Positions 44,186 to 51,990 of a DNA stretch of 58,168 nt are shown piece by piece (the first letter of the stretch is position 1; every line of letters begins with the position of its first letter). The translations under genes were made by a program, and so were the position numbers. The notes beneath the pieces were generated by a model. It saw only the letters and a list, made by a program, of their open reading frames with translations, did no database searches and was not told where the DNA came from. The stretch is taken from contig NZ_LSUQ01000012.1 in NCBI RefSeq assembly GCF_001642725.1, positions 1 through 58,168 on the forward strand, in the 5' to 3' direction. This stretch comes from Ferroacidibacillus organovorans. GTDB taxonomy: Bacteria; Bacillota; Bacilli; Alicyclobacillales; SLC66.

Positions 44186-46099
44186 CTATACAGTCACTTT
44201 CATACTTTCACTTGTTCGACGCATATGAACGGAGACCGGAATTTCCGAAACAAACGGTCGCCGTCTCGTAATGTAAACATCGTGCCAGAGTAAAAAAATT
44301 ACGATTGACCAAATCTTTCTGGCGTGATCTTTTCTTCCCGCCCTGTGATCTTCAAGCATCCGCAAGACTTCATCCTTGTCAAAAAGCTCGGGTACATCAC
44401 TCTGTAAAATAACATCGCGCGCAAACGCATAGTGCTCATTTCTAAGCCACGTGCGCGTCGGAACAGGAAATCCGAGTTTTTTTCGCGTGTAGACAGGTTC
44501 TGGAAGCAATGACTTTACTGCTTGTCGCAGCACATACTTCGTTGTCCCATTCATCATCCGATACGCCGCAGGAATCTGACGAGCCACGCGAAACACCTCA
44601 CTGTCCAAAAAAGGAACACGCAATTCAAGACTGTTCGCCATCGTCATCTTGTCAGCCTTCATCAGGATATCTCCGGGCAGCCACGTGTGCAGATCGACAT
44701 ACTGCATCTTTGTCACATCATCCAGCCCAGACGCGCGTTCATAGTGAGGCGCTGTAATTTCAGTAGAACGTATCTTTGGTCTTGGTTCAAAGGCAAACGC
44801 CCGCTTCTCATCTTCTGTGAAAAGATTAGCATTTCCAAAGAAGCGTTCAGATACTTTTTTGGAACCCCGAATCAGATAACTGCGCCCTTTTGTGCCTTCA
44901 GGAATAAGCTGCGCAAATTGTCCAAGGTTCCTGCGCATGCTCATCGGAAGGTAATCAAACATCCTGAGCGAAAGAGGTTCGCGATAGATGGTATAACCGC
45001 CAAACAGCTCGTCCGCCCCTTCTCCAGAAAGCACTACGGTAACATACTGACTCGCAAGTTGTGAAACAAAATAAAGGGCGATCGCAGAAGGATCTGCAAC
45101 TGGTTCATCCTGTTGATAAATCAGCCGCGGCAACATTTCGAGGTACTCAGACGCAGATATGATGGTATCTCGATGCGTCGTACCCAATAGCGAAGCCGTT
45201 TCACGCGCGTATTCGATCTCTGATTGCCCGCCTGCTCCCTCAAACCCTACCGTAAAGGTCTGAACGTCCTCCAATTCTTTGAGTAATGCAACAATCGCAC
45301 TTGAATCAACACCCGAAGATAAAAAGGCGCCTCTTGGAACATCGCTGTTCATGTGAACCTTGACAGAGTCTCTCAATACATCGAGCGTCTCTTCAATATA
45401 GGATTCGATCGGTCGCAAAACGGGCTCAAACGTCACATGCTGGTACCTTTTTTCAGTAATATCCCTTCCGCGGATAATCAACATGTGCGCAGGTCGCAGT
45501 TTTTTGATGGACGAAATCATCGTATTAGGGTCGGGGACGTATTGGAAAGTTAAGTAATGCCAAAACGATTCGCGATCCACATCGCGAGAGATTCCCGGTA
45601 TCTCTAGAAGACTTTTAATCTCTGAGCCAAACCCAACCACATCATCAAGCACTGTATAATAAAGCGGTTTAATGCCAAACGGGTCGCGTACCAAGAGCAA
45701 TTGATCACGCCTCTGGTCGTAAAGTCCAATCGCAAACATTCCGCGCAAATGGTTGACAAAATCAAAACCATACTCCTCATAGAGGTGAACGATCACTTCC
45801 GTGTCGCTGTCTGTCGCAAACGAATGCCCACGCTCTACGAGATCTTCACGAAGTGTTTTAAAATTATAGATCTCACCATTAAAGACGACCCACACCGTCT
45901 GATCTTCATTAGAGAGCGGTTGATGTCCACCCTCCAAATCAATGATGGATAATCTCCGAAAAGCAAGCCCAACAGGACCATCAAAATAAAACCCGTCATC
46001 ATCTGGACCCCGATGGATGATCGCGGCGTTCATGCGAGCGAGTGTTTCGCGCTCGATCGGCGCTCCGACACGATGATACAATCCAGCTATTCCACACAC
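44186..46099 (-). CDS. asnB: Asparagine synthetase B, glutamine-hydrolysing
   Basis: 637 residues, GTG start with AAAGGGG upstream. The N-terminal glutaminase domain begins MCGIAGLYHR with the nucleophile C2, and has NGEIYNFKTLRE. The synthetase domain shows the PP-loop SSGVDSSAIVALL, and the LSGEGADELFGGY motif. It makes asparagine from aspartate, glutamine and ATP. It precedes dnaI on the same strand after 14 bases. The family includes AsnO and AsnH-type paralogues with sporulation or surface roles. Confidence 0.94.
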   Translation of the reverse strand: MCGIAGLYHRVGAPIERETLARMNAAIIHRGPDDDGFYFDGPVGLAFRRLSIIDLEGGHQPLSNEDQTVWVVFNGEIYNFKTLREDLVERGHSFATDSDTEVIVHLYEEYGFDFVNHLRGMFAIGLYDQRRDQLLLVRDPFGIKPLYYTVLDDVVGFGSEIKSLLEIPGISRDVDRESFWHYLTFQYVPDPNTMISSIKKLRPAHMLIIRGRDITEKRYQHVTFEPVLRPIESYIEETLDVLRDSVKVHMNSDVPRGAFLSSGVDSSAIVALLKELEDVQTFTVGFEGAGGQSEIEYARETASLLGTTHRDTIISASEYLEMLPRLIYQQDEPVADPSAIALYFVSQLASQYVTVVLSGEGADELFGGYTIYREPLSLRMFDYLPMSMRRNLGQFAQLIPEGTKGRSYLIRGSKKVSERFFGNANLFTEDEKRAFAFEPRPKIRSTEITAPHYERASGLDDVTKMQYVDLHTWLPGDILMKADKMTMANSLELRVPFLDSEVFRVARQIPAAYRMMNGTTKYVLRQAVKSLLPEPVYTRKKLGFPVPTRTWLRNEHYAFARDVILQSDVPELFDKDEVLRMLEDHRAGRKDHARKIWSIVIFLLWHDVYITRRRPFVSEIPVSVHMRRTSESMKVTV

Positions 46100-46127
46100 A
46101 ATAAATGCCCCTTTTAGAATGGCTCAA

Positions 46128-46646
46128 TCAGCGAATTTGTACGACGTGATCTAAAAAACTGCCGTAGATTTTGTGAATATCATGTTCAATGTCGATTCGA
46201 TTCAGCAAAAAATGTGAGAATTGATATTGTTTTTCTCGTTCATAAAAAAGTGAATTCAATCGTTCATCAAAATTGTCACCTTGCAAAAGTGGCCTCTGGC
46301 GGTCATTTCGCAACCGCTCCCTGACAATCGCGAGTGGGACGTGTAAAGAAACAACAAATGATTTTTCGCGCATTTGTAGACGACTCGCTTCCATTAAAAT
46401 TGCTCCACCGCCTGTCACGAGTACACCAGGTGGATAGTGATTCAGCAAATCAGTCAATGTTTCGTGTTCCAATTTGCGAAAATGCGTTTCACCGTATCTC
46501 GCAAAGAGTGTTGAGATACGCTCCCCCTCTTTTCGCTCAATCCATGCATCAAGATCATAGCAAAGGAGTCCATAGGTGTACGCTAGTGCGCGACCTACCG
46601 TTGACTTGCCCGACCCGGTAAAGCCGATCAAAGAAATCCACATCAC
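46128..46646 (-). CDS. aroK: Shikimate kinase
   Basis: About 172 residues from a GTG at 46646 (or the next codon, ATG at 46643) with GAGGGG upstream. P-loop GFTGSGKSTVGR near the start, YDLDAWIERKEG (DxD metal motif), FRKLEHETL with the shikimate-binding arginine, TGGGAIL and RPLL lid region with the conserved arginine. It phosphorylates shikimate to shikimate-3-phosphate. Together with aroQ it covers two shikimate steps in the window. Lies 28 bases before asnB. Confidence 0.93.
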   Translation of the reverse strand: MMWISLIGFTGSGKSTVGRALAYTYGLLCYDLDAWIERKEGERISTLFARYGETHFRKLEHETLTDLLNHYPPGVLVTGGGAILMEASRLQMREKSFVVSLHVPLAIVRERLRNDRQRPLLQGDNFDERLNSLFYEREKQYQFSHFLLNRIDIEHDIHKIYGSFLDHVVQIR

Positions 46647-46677
46647 GTCTACACCCCTCAATTTATCGTAACACACC

Positions 46678-46710
46678 CTTCCTCATCTTGCATCTCGCAA
46701 GATGAGGAAG
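46678..46710. terminator. Strong hairpin between comG genes and aroK
   Basis: Perfect 14-base inverted repeat CTTCCTCATCTTGC (46678-46691) and GCAAGATGAGGAAG (46697-46710) around a five-base loop, 21 bases after the last comG-type gene. No T run follows on the minus strand. It may end comG transcripts or stabilise them. Confidence 0.55.
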
Positions 46711-46731
46711 TCCTGAATGACCTGTTTTCAA

Positions 46732-47118
46732 TTACGGCGTTTCTTGAACAAAAACGATTCGCTGAGCGGTTTGGTTATACGTTGTAAAAACTGTCGCGCT
46801 TGCGCCATACACTGTTTGTGCAACAGACAATAGATTATAGATCGTAGAAACTGCATTGGAAGTCTCTACAACATCTGCATACCCGCTCTGAAATCGAATT
46901 CTTTGTTGGCGAATGATCTTCCCTCCCCTCAACTGAGATAGCGCAACTGCGATTCCTGAGCGAGCCGTATCTTTTGCCTGTATCATTTGCCATTCAAGTG
47001 CTGTTTGCTTGGCGTCAGCAGTCGCCAGATAGACGCTTGTCGCTGTGACAACGGCAACGATGAAGAGGATACCTAAGCTTACAGGTAGAGCAAATCCGTA
47101 TTCATTTTGTCGTTCCAA
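46732..47118 (-). CDS. ComGG-like minor pseudopilin
   Basis: About 128 residues from a TTG at 47118 with GGGAGGGG ten bases upstream; the frame runs to 47169 without a site. Leader MERQNEYG then cleavage before FALPVSLGILFIVAVVTATSVYLA, a prepilin-type hydrophobic helix. The usual glutamate at +5 is replaced (FALPV), a trait of GspK-like tip pilins. The soluble part is short, with a DTARSGIAVAL stretch shared with GspK/PulK. Last of the comG-like genes, overlapping the previous by 17 bases. Confidence 0.7.
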   Translation of the reverse strand: MERQNEYGFALPVSLGILFIVAVVTATSVYLATADAKQTALEWQMIQAKDTARSGIAVALSQLRGGKIIRQQRIRFQSGYADVVETSNAVSTIYNLLSVAQTVYGASATVFTTYNQTAQRIVFVQETP

Positions 47119-47563
47119 TCCCGAAGGACCCCTCCCAGATTGCAGAGTGATAGGGCGGACGCGATCCATAAAAGAGTGTCGCGCGAACGCCTCCCCCCTG
47201 CATTAATGAATAAGAGATGCCTTTTAGTGTCGAAGCCACGACGAGTGTCCCCGCGCCATTTTTAGCTTCGATCAAAAGAGAAGAATATGGAGAGATGCGG
47301 TATTCATCCACGACAAGGTTTGGCATGGTGAAGTAAATTTGTCCATTGTTGTAATAGGTCAACTGATCTGCAGCGCGAAGATCATGCTCAAAAGCGATGC
47401 TCACATTCCACAAATCGTGTTGAACAGCGGATAGGGATTGAATCTTTTCTAATTCTTGACTTGAAAAAAACAAGAGCGGAAGCAGTGCACTGATCAAAAC
47501 GACGGTGAGTGACAGGCTCATTATCGCCTCAACCAATGTGAGTCCACATGGATCACGGAGCAT
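47102..47563 (-). CDS. ComGF-like pseudopilin
   Basis: About 153 residues from ATG at 47563; the frame runs far upstream through the previous gene, where it is a shadow. Leader MLRDPCG then LTLVEAIMSLSLTVVLISALLPLLFF, a prepilin helix with glutamate at +5. The soluble part resembles ComGF in length and in the motif for a GspJ-type minor pilin (AAVQHDLWNVSIAFEHDL region with ISYSLMQGGG later). The ribosome site is weak (CAAGG), so translation is probably coupled to the preceding gene 16 bases away. Confidence 0.72.
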   Translation of the reverse strand: MLRDPCGLTLVEAIMSLSLTVVLISALLPLLFFSSQELEKIQSLSAVQHDLWNVSIAFEHDLRAADQLTYYNNGQIYFTMPNLVVDEYRISPYSSLLIEAKNGAGTLVVASTLKGISYSLMQGGGVRATLFYGSRPPYHSAIWEGSFGIGTTK

Positions 47564-47579
47564 CCTTGCAACGGAAGTC

Positions 47580-47924
47580 CTATGGGCCTTCCTGCCACAC
47601 GAAAAGGCTGTGTGGAGGGCTTGTGTCACTCTGAGGAGATTGCACTGTGCAGACAATTTCGTATAAATGGGCGCCAGCGTGAATGGCGTTCCGATAAATT
47701 GTAAATGATGTTCCATCCAGCGTGAGAAATGAAACCTGCGCAATCGGCAATCCCTCCTGACAGGCTCGTGCGGCTTGCTCAAGCTCACCTTGCGTCATAA
47801 ACATGATTTGTTGATCAGCCATGGTTCTCCTTAGCGCCTGCATACTCTGCTCTCCTCCCGCCACAGTGAGCATACTGACAAGTGACATCACAACCATTGC
47901 GAGAAGAATCTCCATGAATGTCAT
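47580..47924 (-). CDS. ComGE-like pseudopilin lacking a leader
   Basis: 114 residues starting MTFMEILLAMVVMSLVSMLTVAG. This is a prepilin helix with glutamate at position 5, but the start codon stands where the first mature residue should be: there is no leader peptide and no preceding glycine. An in-frame stop (TAA) lies two codons upstream, and GGAGGG is seven bases before the ATG, so the start is firm. The rest is a short minor-pilin domain ending in PPHSLFVWQEGP. Position fits comGE. Confidence 0.68.
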   Translation of the reverse strand: MTFMEILLAMVVMSLVSMLTVAGGEQSMQALRRTMADQQIMFMTQGELEQAARACQEGLPIAQVSFLTLDGTSFTIYRNAIHAGAHLYEIVCTVQSPQSDTSPPHSLFVWQEGP

Positions 47925-47969
47925 GCATTAACCCTCCCTTCTAACCCGGGTAACGCAATGCCCATTCTT

Positions 47970-48437
47970 TCAACGATTGCGTATTTCGCCTCGCCCGAGA
48001 TAAATGGTGAACCCACTGAGGTCACCAAATGCATCTTGAAAATAGACCGTACCCGACTCACTCACATCTCCTGACGCATAATACCGTATGGTGGAGTTTT
48101 GCAAGTGAAGATACCCTTGTTCAAACACGACAAACGGCGCAAACTTGGCTGCTCCGAATGCACCAATTAGTGCATCGTATCGATAATACTGTGTTCCTTG
48201 TGGATCGAATCTCAAATCTTGAAATCGCCCAGACCATTCAGCACGCACCTGTGTATCGCGCAGATCACTCGCAACGATCGCAGATGTACTCTTCACATTT
48301 GCCCGTTGAAGTGAGTGAAGCATATCAGGCAACGCAATCCCGAGCGCAAAGGTGATTACCGCAATTGCGACCATCAACTCCAAGAGCGAGTACCCTTTCG
48401 CACTCGATCCTAACGTCATTTTCTTCATGACCACCAT
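47970..48437 (-). CDS. ComGD-like pseudopilin (GspH type)
   Basis: 155 residues. Leader MVVMKKMTLGSSAKG and cleavage before YSLLELMVAIAVITFALGIALPD, with glutamate at +5. The remaining 110 residues contain the GspH-like beta domain (SDLRDTQVRAEWSGRFQDLRFD). The start lies one base after the comGC-type stop, so the two are coupled; the longer frame upstream is a shadow of that gene. Confidence 0.75.
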   Translation of the reverse strand: MVVMKKMTLGSSAKGYSLLELMVAIAVITFALGIALPDMLHSLQRANVKSTSAIVASDLRDTQVRAEWSGRFQDLRFDPQGTQYYRYDALIGAFGAAKFAPFVVFEQGYLHLQNSTIRYYASGDVSESGTVYFQDAFGDLSGFTIYLGRGEIRNR

Positions 48438-48438
48438 G

Positions 48439-48822
48439 TCATTGATTGCCAAGTTGCCCATGAACAGAACAGCTAACCGTCGCAGTTGTACCATTAGGAG
48501 CAATCGTGATAATATAGTTCCCCCCACTCGGACAATCGGGGGTGGAATCCAAAAACCCTGCATTTTTTAAATCTGTAATAACGAGTGCAGACGTTGCTTC
48601 TACGGGAAATGTATGAAAGGTCAAATCGTATTCGGTGAGGGCTGCTCGTATCACGCGTTGATTTCCTTCGCACGCTGTTTCAGCCGCCTTCTGACCTGCC
48701 ACCTGCAAATTGGGTAAGGTTATGGCCATGATAACGGCTGCGATAAACAGCGCTACGACCATTTCAATTAATGTGAATCCGCGCTCTCGTTCACGATGGC
48801 GCCACCGAAAATTTGTACGCAC
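48439..48822 (-). CDS. comGC: ComGC-like major pseudopilin
   Basis: 127 residues from a GTG at 48822 with GGGGAG seven bases upstream. Basic leader MRTNFRWRHRERERG, then FTLIEMVVALFIAAVIMAITLPNL, a textbook type IV prepilin N-terminus. The cysteine pair in the C-terminal half (TPDCPSGG and VSCSVHG) may form the disulfide known in ComGC. It is the main filament subunit of the DNA-uptake pseudopilus. Lies 20 bases after comGB. Confidence 0.85.
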   Translation of the reverse strand: MRTNFRWRHRERERGFTLIEMVVALFIAAVIMAITLPNLQVAGQKAAETACEGNQRVIRAALTEYDLTFHTFPVEATSALVITDLKNAGFLDSTPDCPSGGNYIITIAPNGTTATVSCSVHGQLGNQ

Positions 48823-48842
48823 GATTCCGCTCCCCTTTTCAT

Positions 48843-49886
48843 TTAGGACATCTGTCTCACAAGCGAAAGCATGGGGAGTAAAAGCATCATAGTACTCGCC
48901 ATGACCATTCCCCCCAAGAAAAAAATCAATATCGGCTCTGCCCATTTCGCCATGCGCTCCACATGGCGTTCAAGCATGCGCGTGACGCTCTCAGAAGCGC
49001 GTTGAAAACTTTCCGCAAACAAGCCTGTTGACTCTGCGTGTGCCATAATCATCGCTACATGCGTTGGCATGCGATCAATTTTTTTAAGACTCTCCGAGAA
49101 AGGAATTCCTTGTTCAATATCGCGGGAAACCAGCTTGCACCACTCCCCCGTATTCAATGCATCAAGCTCGCTAACAATATTCAAAGCGCGCAGCACATCC
49201 GTACCCCCGCGTAATAAAAATGTCAACATATCGAGCCCAGGACTCGAGAGCATCAACTGCGTAAATGTACGTGTCACTTTTTTTTGCAGTAAAAAGTGAA
49301 TCATCCGTGGGAAAAACCATTTCCGCTTCCAGACGATAAAAACACTAAGAATACCAATTCCGCCCACACTAATCGGCAGATAAATCGCGAAGAGTCCAAA
49401 AAAGTCGTACCAAAAATTTGACGAAACAGTCTCTAGGTTGAGCGCATTCGACATTCTTTTAAGGTTTGGAATCACCGTTAACGACATCGTTTCCATCACG
49501 GTTAATGTGAGCAAAAACAAGAAGGTCGGATAGAGAGTTAACTTTTGGAATCGCTCCCTCATGATTCTTCGGCGGATCATATAACCACTGCACAAATCCA
49601 ACGCTTCAACGAGATCACCAATCGCTTCACCAGACTGAATGATCGCGATATAAATCAACGGAAACTGTAACGCGTCGCATTGTGAAGAGATTGTTAATCC
49701 TTCAAGCAACCCATCATGAATGACTTCGATCCACGTTTTTAATTGCAGATCGACCACCGATTCGCGCATGATCTGCAGCGATAGTTGGATGTCAATCCCC
49801 GCATCTAGCAAATCATGGAGATCCGTAAAAAGTATCTCCATACTCATTGCCCGTGTTCGATTCTGCGATTTTCTCTGCAACCACAT
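48843..49886 (-). CDS. comGB: ComGB-like pilus assembly platform protein (GspF family)
   Basis: 347 residues from ATG at 49886 with GGGAGGAG seven bases upstream. Two GspF domains, each with helical cytoplasmic bundles and membrane helices (LYPTFLFLLTLTVMETMSL; FAIYLPISVGGIGILSVFI; and a C-terminal LIFFLGGMVMASTMMLLLPML). It is the inner membrane platform for pseudopilus assembly. The gene overlaps the end of comGA by 74 bases in another frame, an unusually long overlap. Confidence 0.88.
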   Translation of the reverse strand: MWLQRKSQNRTRAMSMEILFTDLHDLLDAGIDIQLSLQIMRESVVDLQLKTWIEVIHDGLLEGLTISSQCDALQFPLIYIAIIQSGEAIGDLVEALDLCSGYMIRRRIMRERFQKLTLYPTFLFLLTLTVMETMSLTVIPNLKRMSNALNLETVSSNFWYDFFGLFAIYLPISVGGIGILSVFIVWKRKWFFPRMIHFLLQKKVTRTFTQLMLSSPGLDMLTFLLRGGTDVLRALNIVSELDALNTGEWCKLVSRDIEQGIPFSESLKKIDRMPTHVAMIMAHAESTGLFAESFQRASESVTRMLERHVERMAKWAEPILIFFLGGMVMASTMMLLLPMLSLVRQMS

Positions 49887-50895
49887 CCTCATACTCCTCC
49901 CGCTTGTGAAACGCTTGAGCATCTTTAGCTCCTTGTGACCCACCCTGATTCAATAGTGACAAAAGGTCATTGCCGAACAGGAGACGGAACAGAGCTTTGC
50001 GACCAATCACGCCTGTCTGTGAGCAGGTCTGACACCCATTTCCGCGACAGCTGCTACATGAGATTGGAACAAGTTCCTGATGAACGATCAGGCGAATCAC
50101 TTCGCGTATGGAGAGCAGCGGCAGACGAAGGTCAAGCAAGCGCGTCACCACACTTCTCGGATGTTCAACGTGCAGTGAAGTTCCAATCAAATGGCCGGTC
50201 AAGCCCGCCCGCAACGCAATCTCAGCGGTCAGTTCATCCCTAATTTCCCCGATCATAACCACTTCCGGATCTTGCCGCAGAGTTGCTCGCAGCGCTTCTG
50301 AAAAAGAGACTCCGTTTCGTTCATCCACTTCGATCTGACTGTATCCATCAATCAGGCGCTCAACCGGGTCCTCAATGCTGATCACCGTGCGGCCTTTCAC
50401 ACGTTGGTCTTGAAGAATGGCGTGCAGTGTCGTGCTCTTTCCACTCCCTGCGCGTCCACAAACAACGATCAATCCCCCTTTGCACGATGCCATTCGGCGA
50501 ATGACAGCCAAATCAATTCGCATCAAGCCAAGATCATCAAGCGTCAGAAACGGGTTGTCCACTGGAATCAAGCGGATCGCCATTCGCTCTCCGCGTATGG
50601 TCGGTATCGTTGAAATTCTGAGATCACATTGACCGTGACGCGTAGAGGATCGCCAATGTCCGTCTTGCGCTTTGCGCTGTTCACCAAGCGAAAGTTTTGC
50701 TAACACTTTTAGACGCTGTGGTACGACACGTGATACATCGTCCTCCAAGTCACTGACCTCTGATGCGCGAAACACGCGCCCGTGAACGCGATACGACAGC
50801 CTCCACTGGTCATCCATCGGGTCGAGATGAATGTCTGAGGCATTTAAAAATAAACCTGTCGCAATGATTTCATCCGTCAAATCGGAAACAAGCAT
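49813..50895 (-). CDS. comGA: ComGA-like pilus assembly ATPase (GspE family)
   Basis: 360 residues. N-terminal ASDIHLDP motif, Walker A GRAGSGKS at 147-154, the Asp box ISIEDPVE, Walker B MIGEIRDELTAEIALRAGLTGH, then a zinc-like motif CSSCRGNGCQTC near residues 275-290. It is the traffic ATPase that drives pseudopilus assembly for DNA uptake. I see no clear ComK box upstream. The last 74 bases overlap comGB. Confidence 0.92.
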   Translation of the reverse strand: MLVSDLTDEIIATGLFLNASDIHLDPMDDQWRLSYRVHGRVFRASEVSDLEDDVSRVVPQRLKVLAKLSLGEQRKAQDGHWRSSTRHGQCDLRISTIPTIRGERMAIRLIPVDNPFLTLDDLGLMRIDLAVIRRMASCKGGLIVVCGRAGSGKSTTLHAILQDQRVKGRTVISIEDPVERLIDGYSQIEVDERNGVSFSEALRATLRQDPEVVMIGEIRDELTAEIALRAGLTGHLIGTSLHVEHPRSVVTRLLDLRLPLLSIREVIRLIVHQELVPISCSSCRGNGCQTCSQTGVIGRKALFRLLFGNDLLSLLNQGGSQGAKDAQAFHKREEYEDVVAEKIAESNTGNEYGDTFYGSP

Positions 50896-50998
50896 CCCAC
50901 CACTTCACCCCCAGCTGTTCATGCTGAGTCTGTTCGCGGTGGCGATGCTTAAACCTTTTTACTGTTGGATAGGAAAGTATTTGTTTTGTATGAGTGGA

Positions 50999-51493
50999 CT
51001 ACAGGGGAGTGTCAAACATGAAATCGTCAAAAGAGGGGTGTCCTTCAAGATAAGAAAATCCGTTCTCACTTGTTTGATAGGAAAAAAAACGAAGTTGTGC
51101 CTTCCCCTGCGCAAAATGAATGATGATGTGAAGAAGATCTGTGTATCCAAACGCCTCACGGATATCCCGTTCAGAAGGTAAGCCATCCCCTTGCGGATGG
51201 CTGTGAACCGTCGCGATCATGCATTCTCCGCGCTGCTCCGTCGCAAAAACGGCGCGCACTGCGAGGGACGCTCGCGCAGTATACCGCGTTTCTGAAAGAA
51301 ACGCACTCTCTAACGCAATAAAGCGTGATGCGCACTGCGTTCCATCCCCTGCGCGATGACCGGCAATCAGCCCACCCGCTTCGTACGGAAGCCGCTCTAC
51401 AGCGTATTGAAGCATCTCCTCGGCCATGTCACGCTCGAGAAGAAGTGACGGCTTCCCAGCGAACGCGATGCGAAGTAAAAAACGATCGCTCAC
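50999..51493 (-). CDS. JAMM/MPN+ domain metalloprotease-like protein
   Basis: 164 residues, GTG start overlapping the NUDIX stop by four bases. The JAMM zinc signature is complete: E38 (YEAGGLIAGH), H97-x-H99 (VHSHPQ) and D110 ten residues on, with S107. The family includes deubiquitinase-like and JAB proteases that act on ubiquitin-like sulfur carriers or unknown peptides in bacteria. No ubiquitin-like or ThiS/MoaD gene is seen next to it. Together with the NUDIX gene it forms a coupled pair of unknown purpose upstream of comGA. Confidence 0.82.
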   Translation of the reverse strand: MSDRFLLRIAFAGKPSLLLERDMAEEMLQYAVERLPYEAGGLIAGHRAGDGTQCASRFIALESAFLSETRYTARASLAVRAVFATEQRGECMIATVHSHPQGDGLPSERDIREAFGYTDLLHIIIHFAQGKAQLRFFSYQTSENGFSYLEGHPSFDDFMFDTPL

Positions 51494-51963
51494 GCCTGTT
51501 CCCCCCCGCGCAACATTCGCTCCGCATCGATCGCCTTTTTACACCATGCCCGCACCTCATCAGAAACACCCATGGTCGCCATTTCTTCGAGTGTAAACCA
51601 ACCAAGCGCAGTCGACTCATCATTTGACACAAGCGTCGTCCCATCGATCGGATAAGCAAGATAGATTAGGTCAATGTGTTGATGACCTGGCGAAATGTTT
51701 TCCAATTGAATGCCCGCTGGGCGAGGAAGCGCGTGGTCAAACCCTGCGGGTTCATAATCACAAATGAGCGCGATTCGCAAGCCCGTCTCCTCACGCGCTT
51801 CGCGAACGGCTGCCTGGTCCGGCAGTTCTGGATGATCAATATGCCCACCCGGAGGAAGCCAGCGCTTCAGTTTTTTGTGAAAAAGCAGTACAGCTCGTCC
51901 ACCATTTGCAATAATCGCAGTCGCCACAAAATCACGCGTGAGCTTCGGATGACCTTGCTCCAT
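51490..51963 (-). CDS. NUDIX hydrolase
   Basis: 157 residues. The NUDIX box reads GGHIDHPELPDQAAVREA then REETGLRI, with all catalytic glutamates and the two glycines. Such enzymes cleave nucleoside diphosphates linked to another group; no specificity is readable. It follows obg on the same strand after 27 bases and is coupled to the JAMM gene. Confidence 0.9.
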   Translation of the reverse strand: MEQGHPKLTRDFVATAIIANGGRAVLLFHKKLKRWLPPGGHIDHPELPDQAAVREAREETGLRIALICDYEPAGFDHALPRPAGIQLENISPGHQHIDLIYLAYPIDGTTLVSNDESTALGWFTLEEMATMGVSDEVRAWCKKAIDAERMLRGGEQA

Positions 51964-51990
51964 CGATGCACACTCTCCTATCGCGCTCCA

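Noticed and set aside
50896-50998. ComK box (AAAA-N5-TTTT) before comGA
   Set aside because: A-rich and T-rich patches occur but none has the required spacing or pairing.
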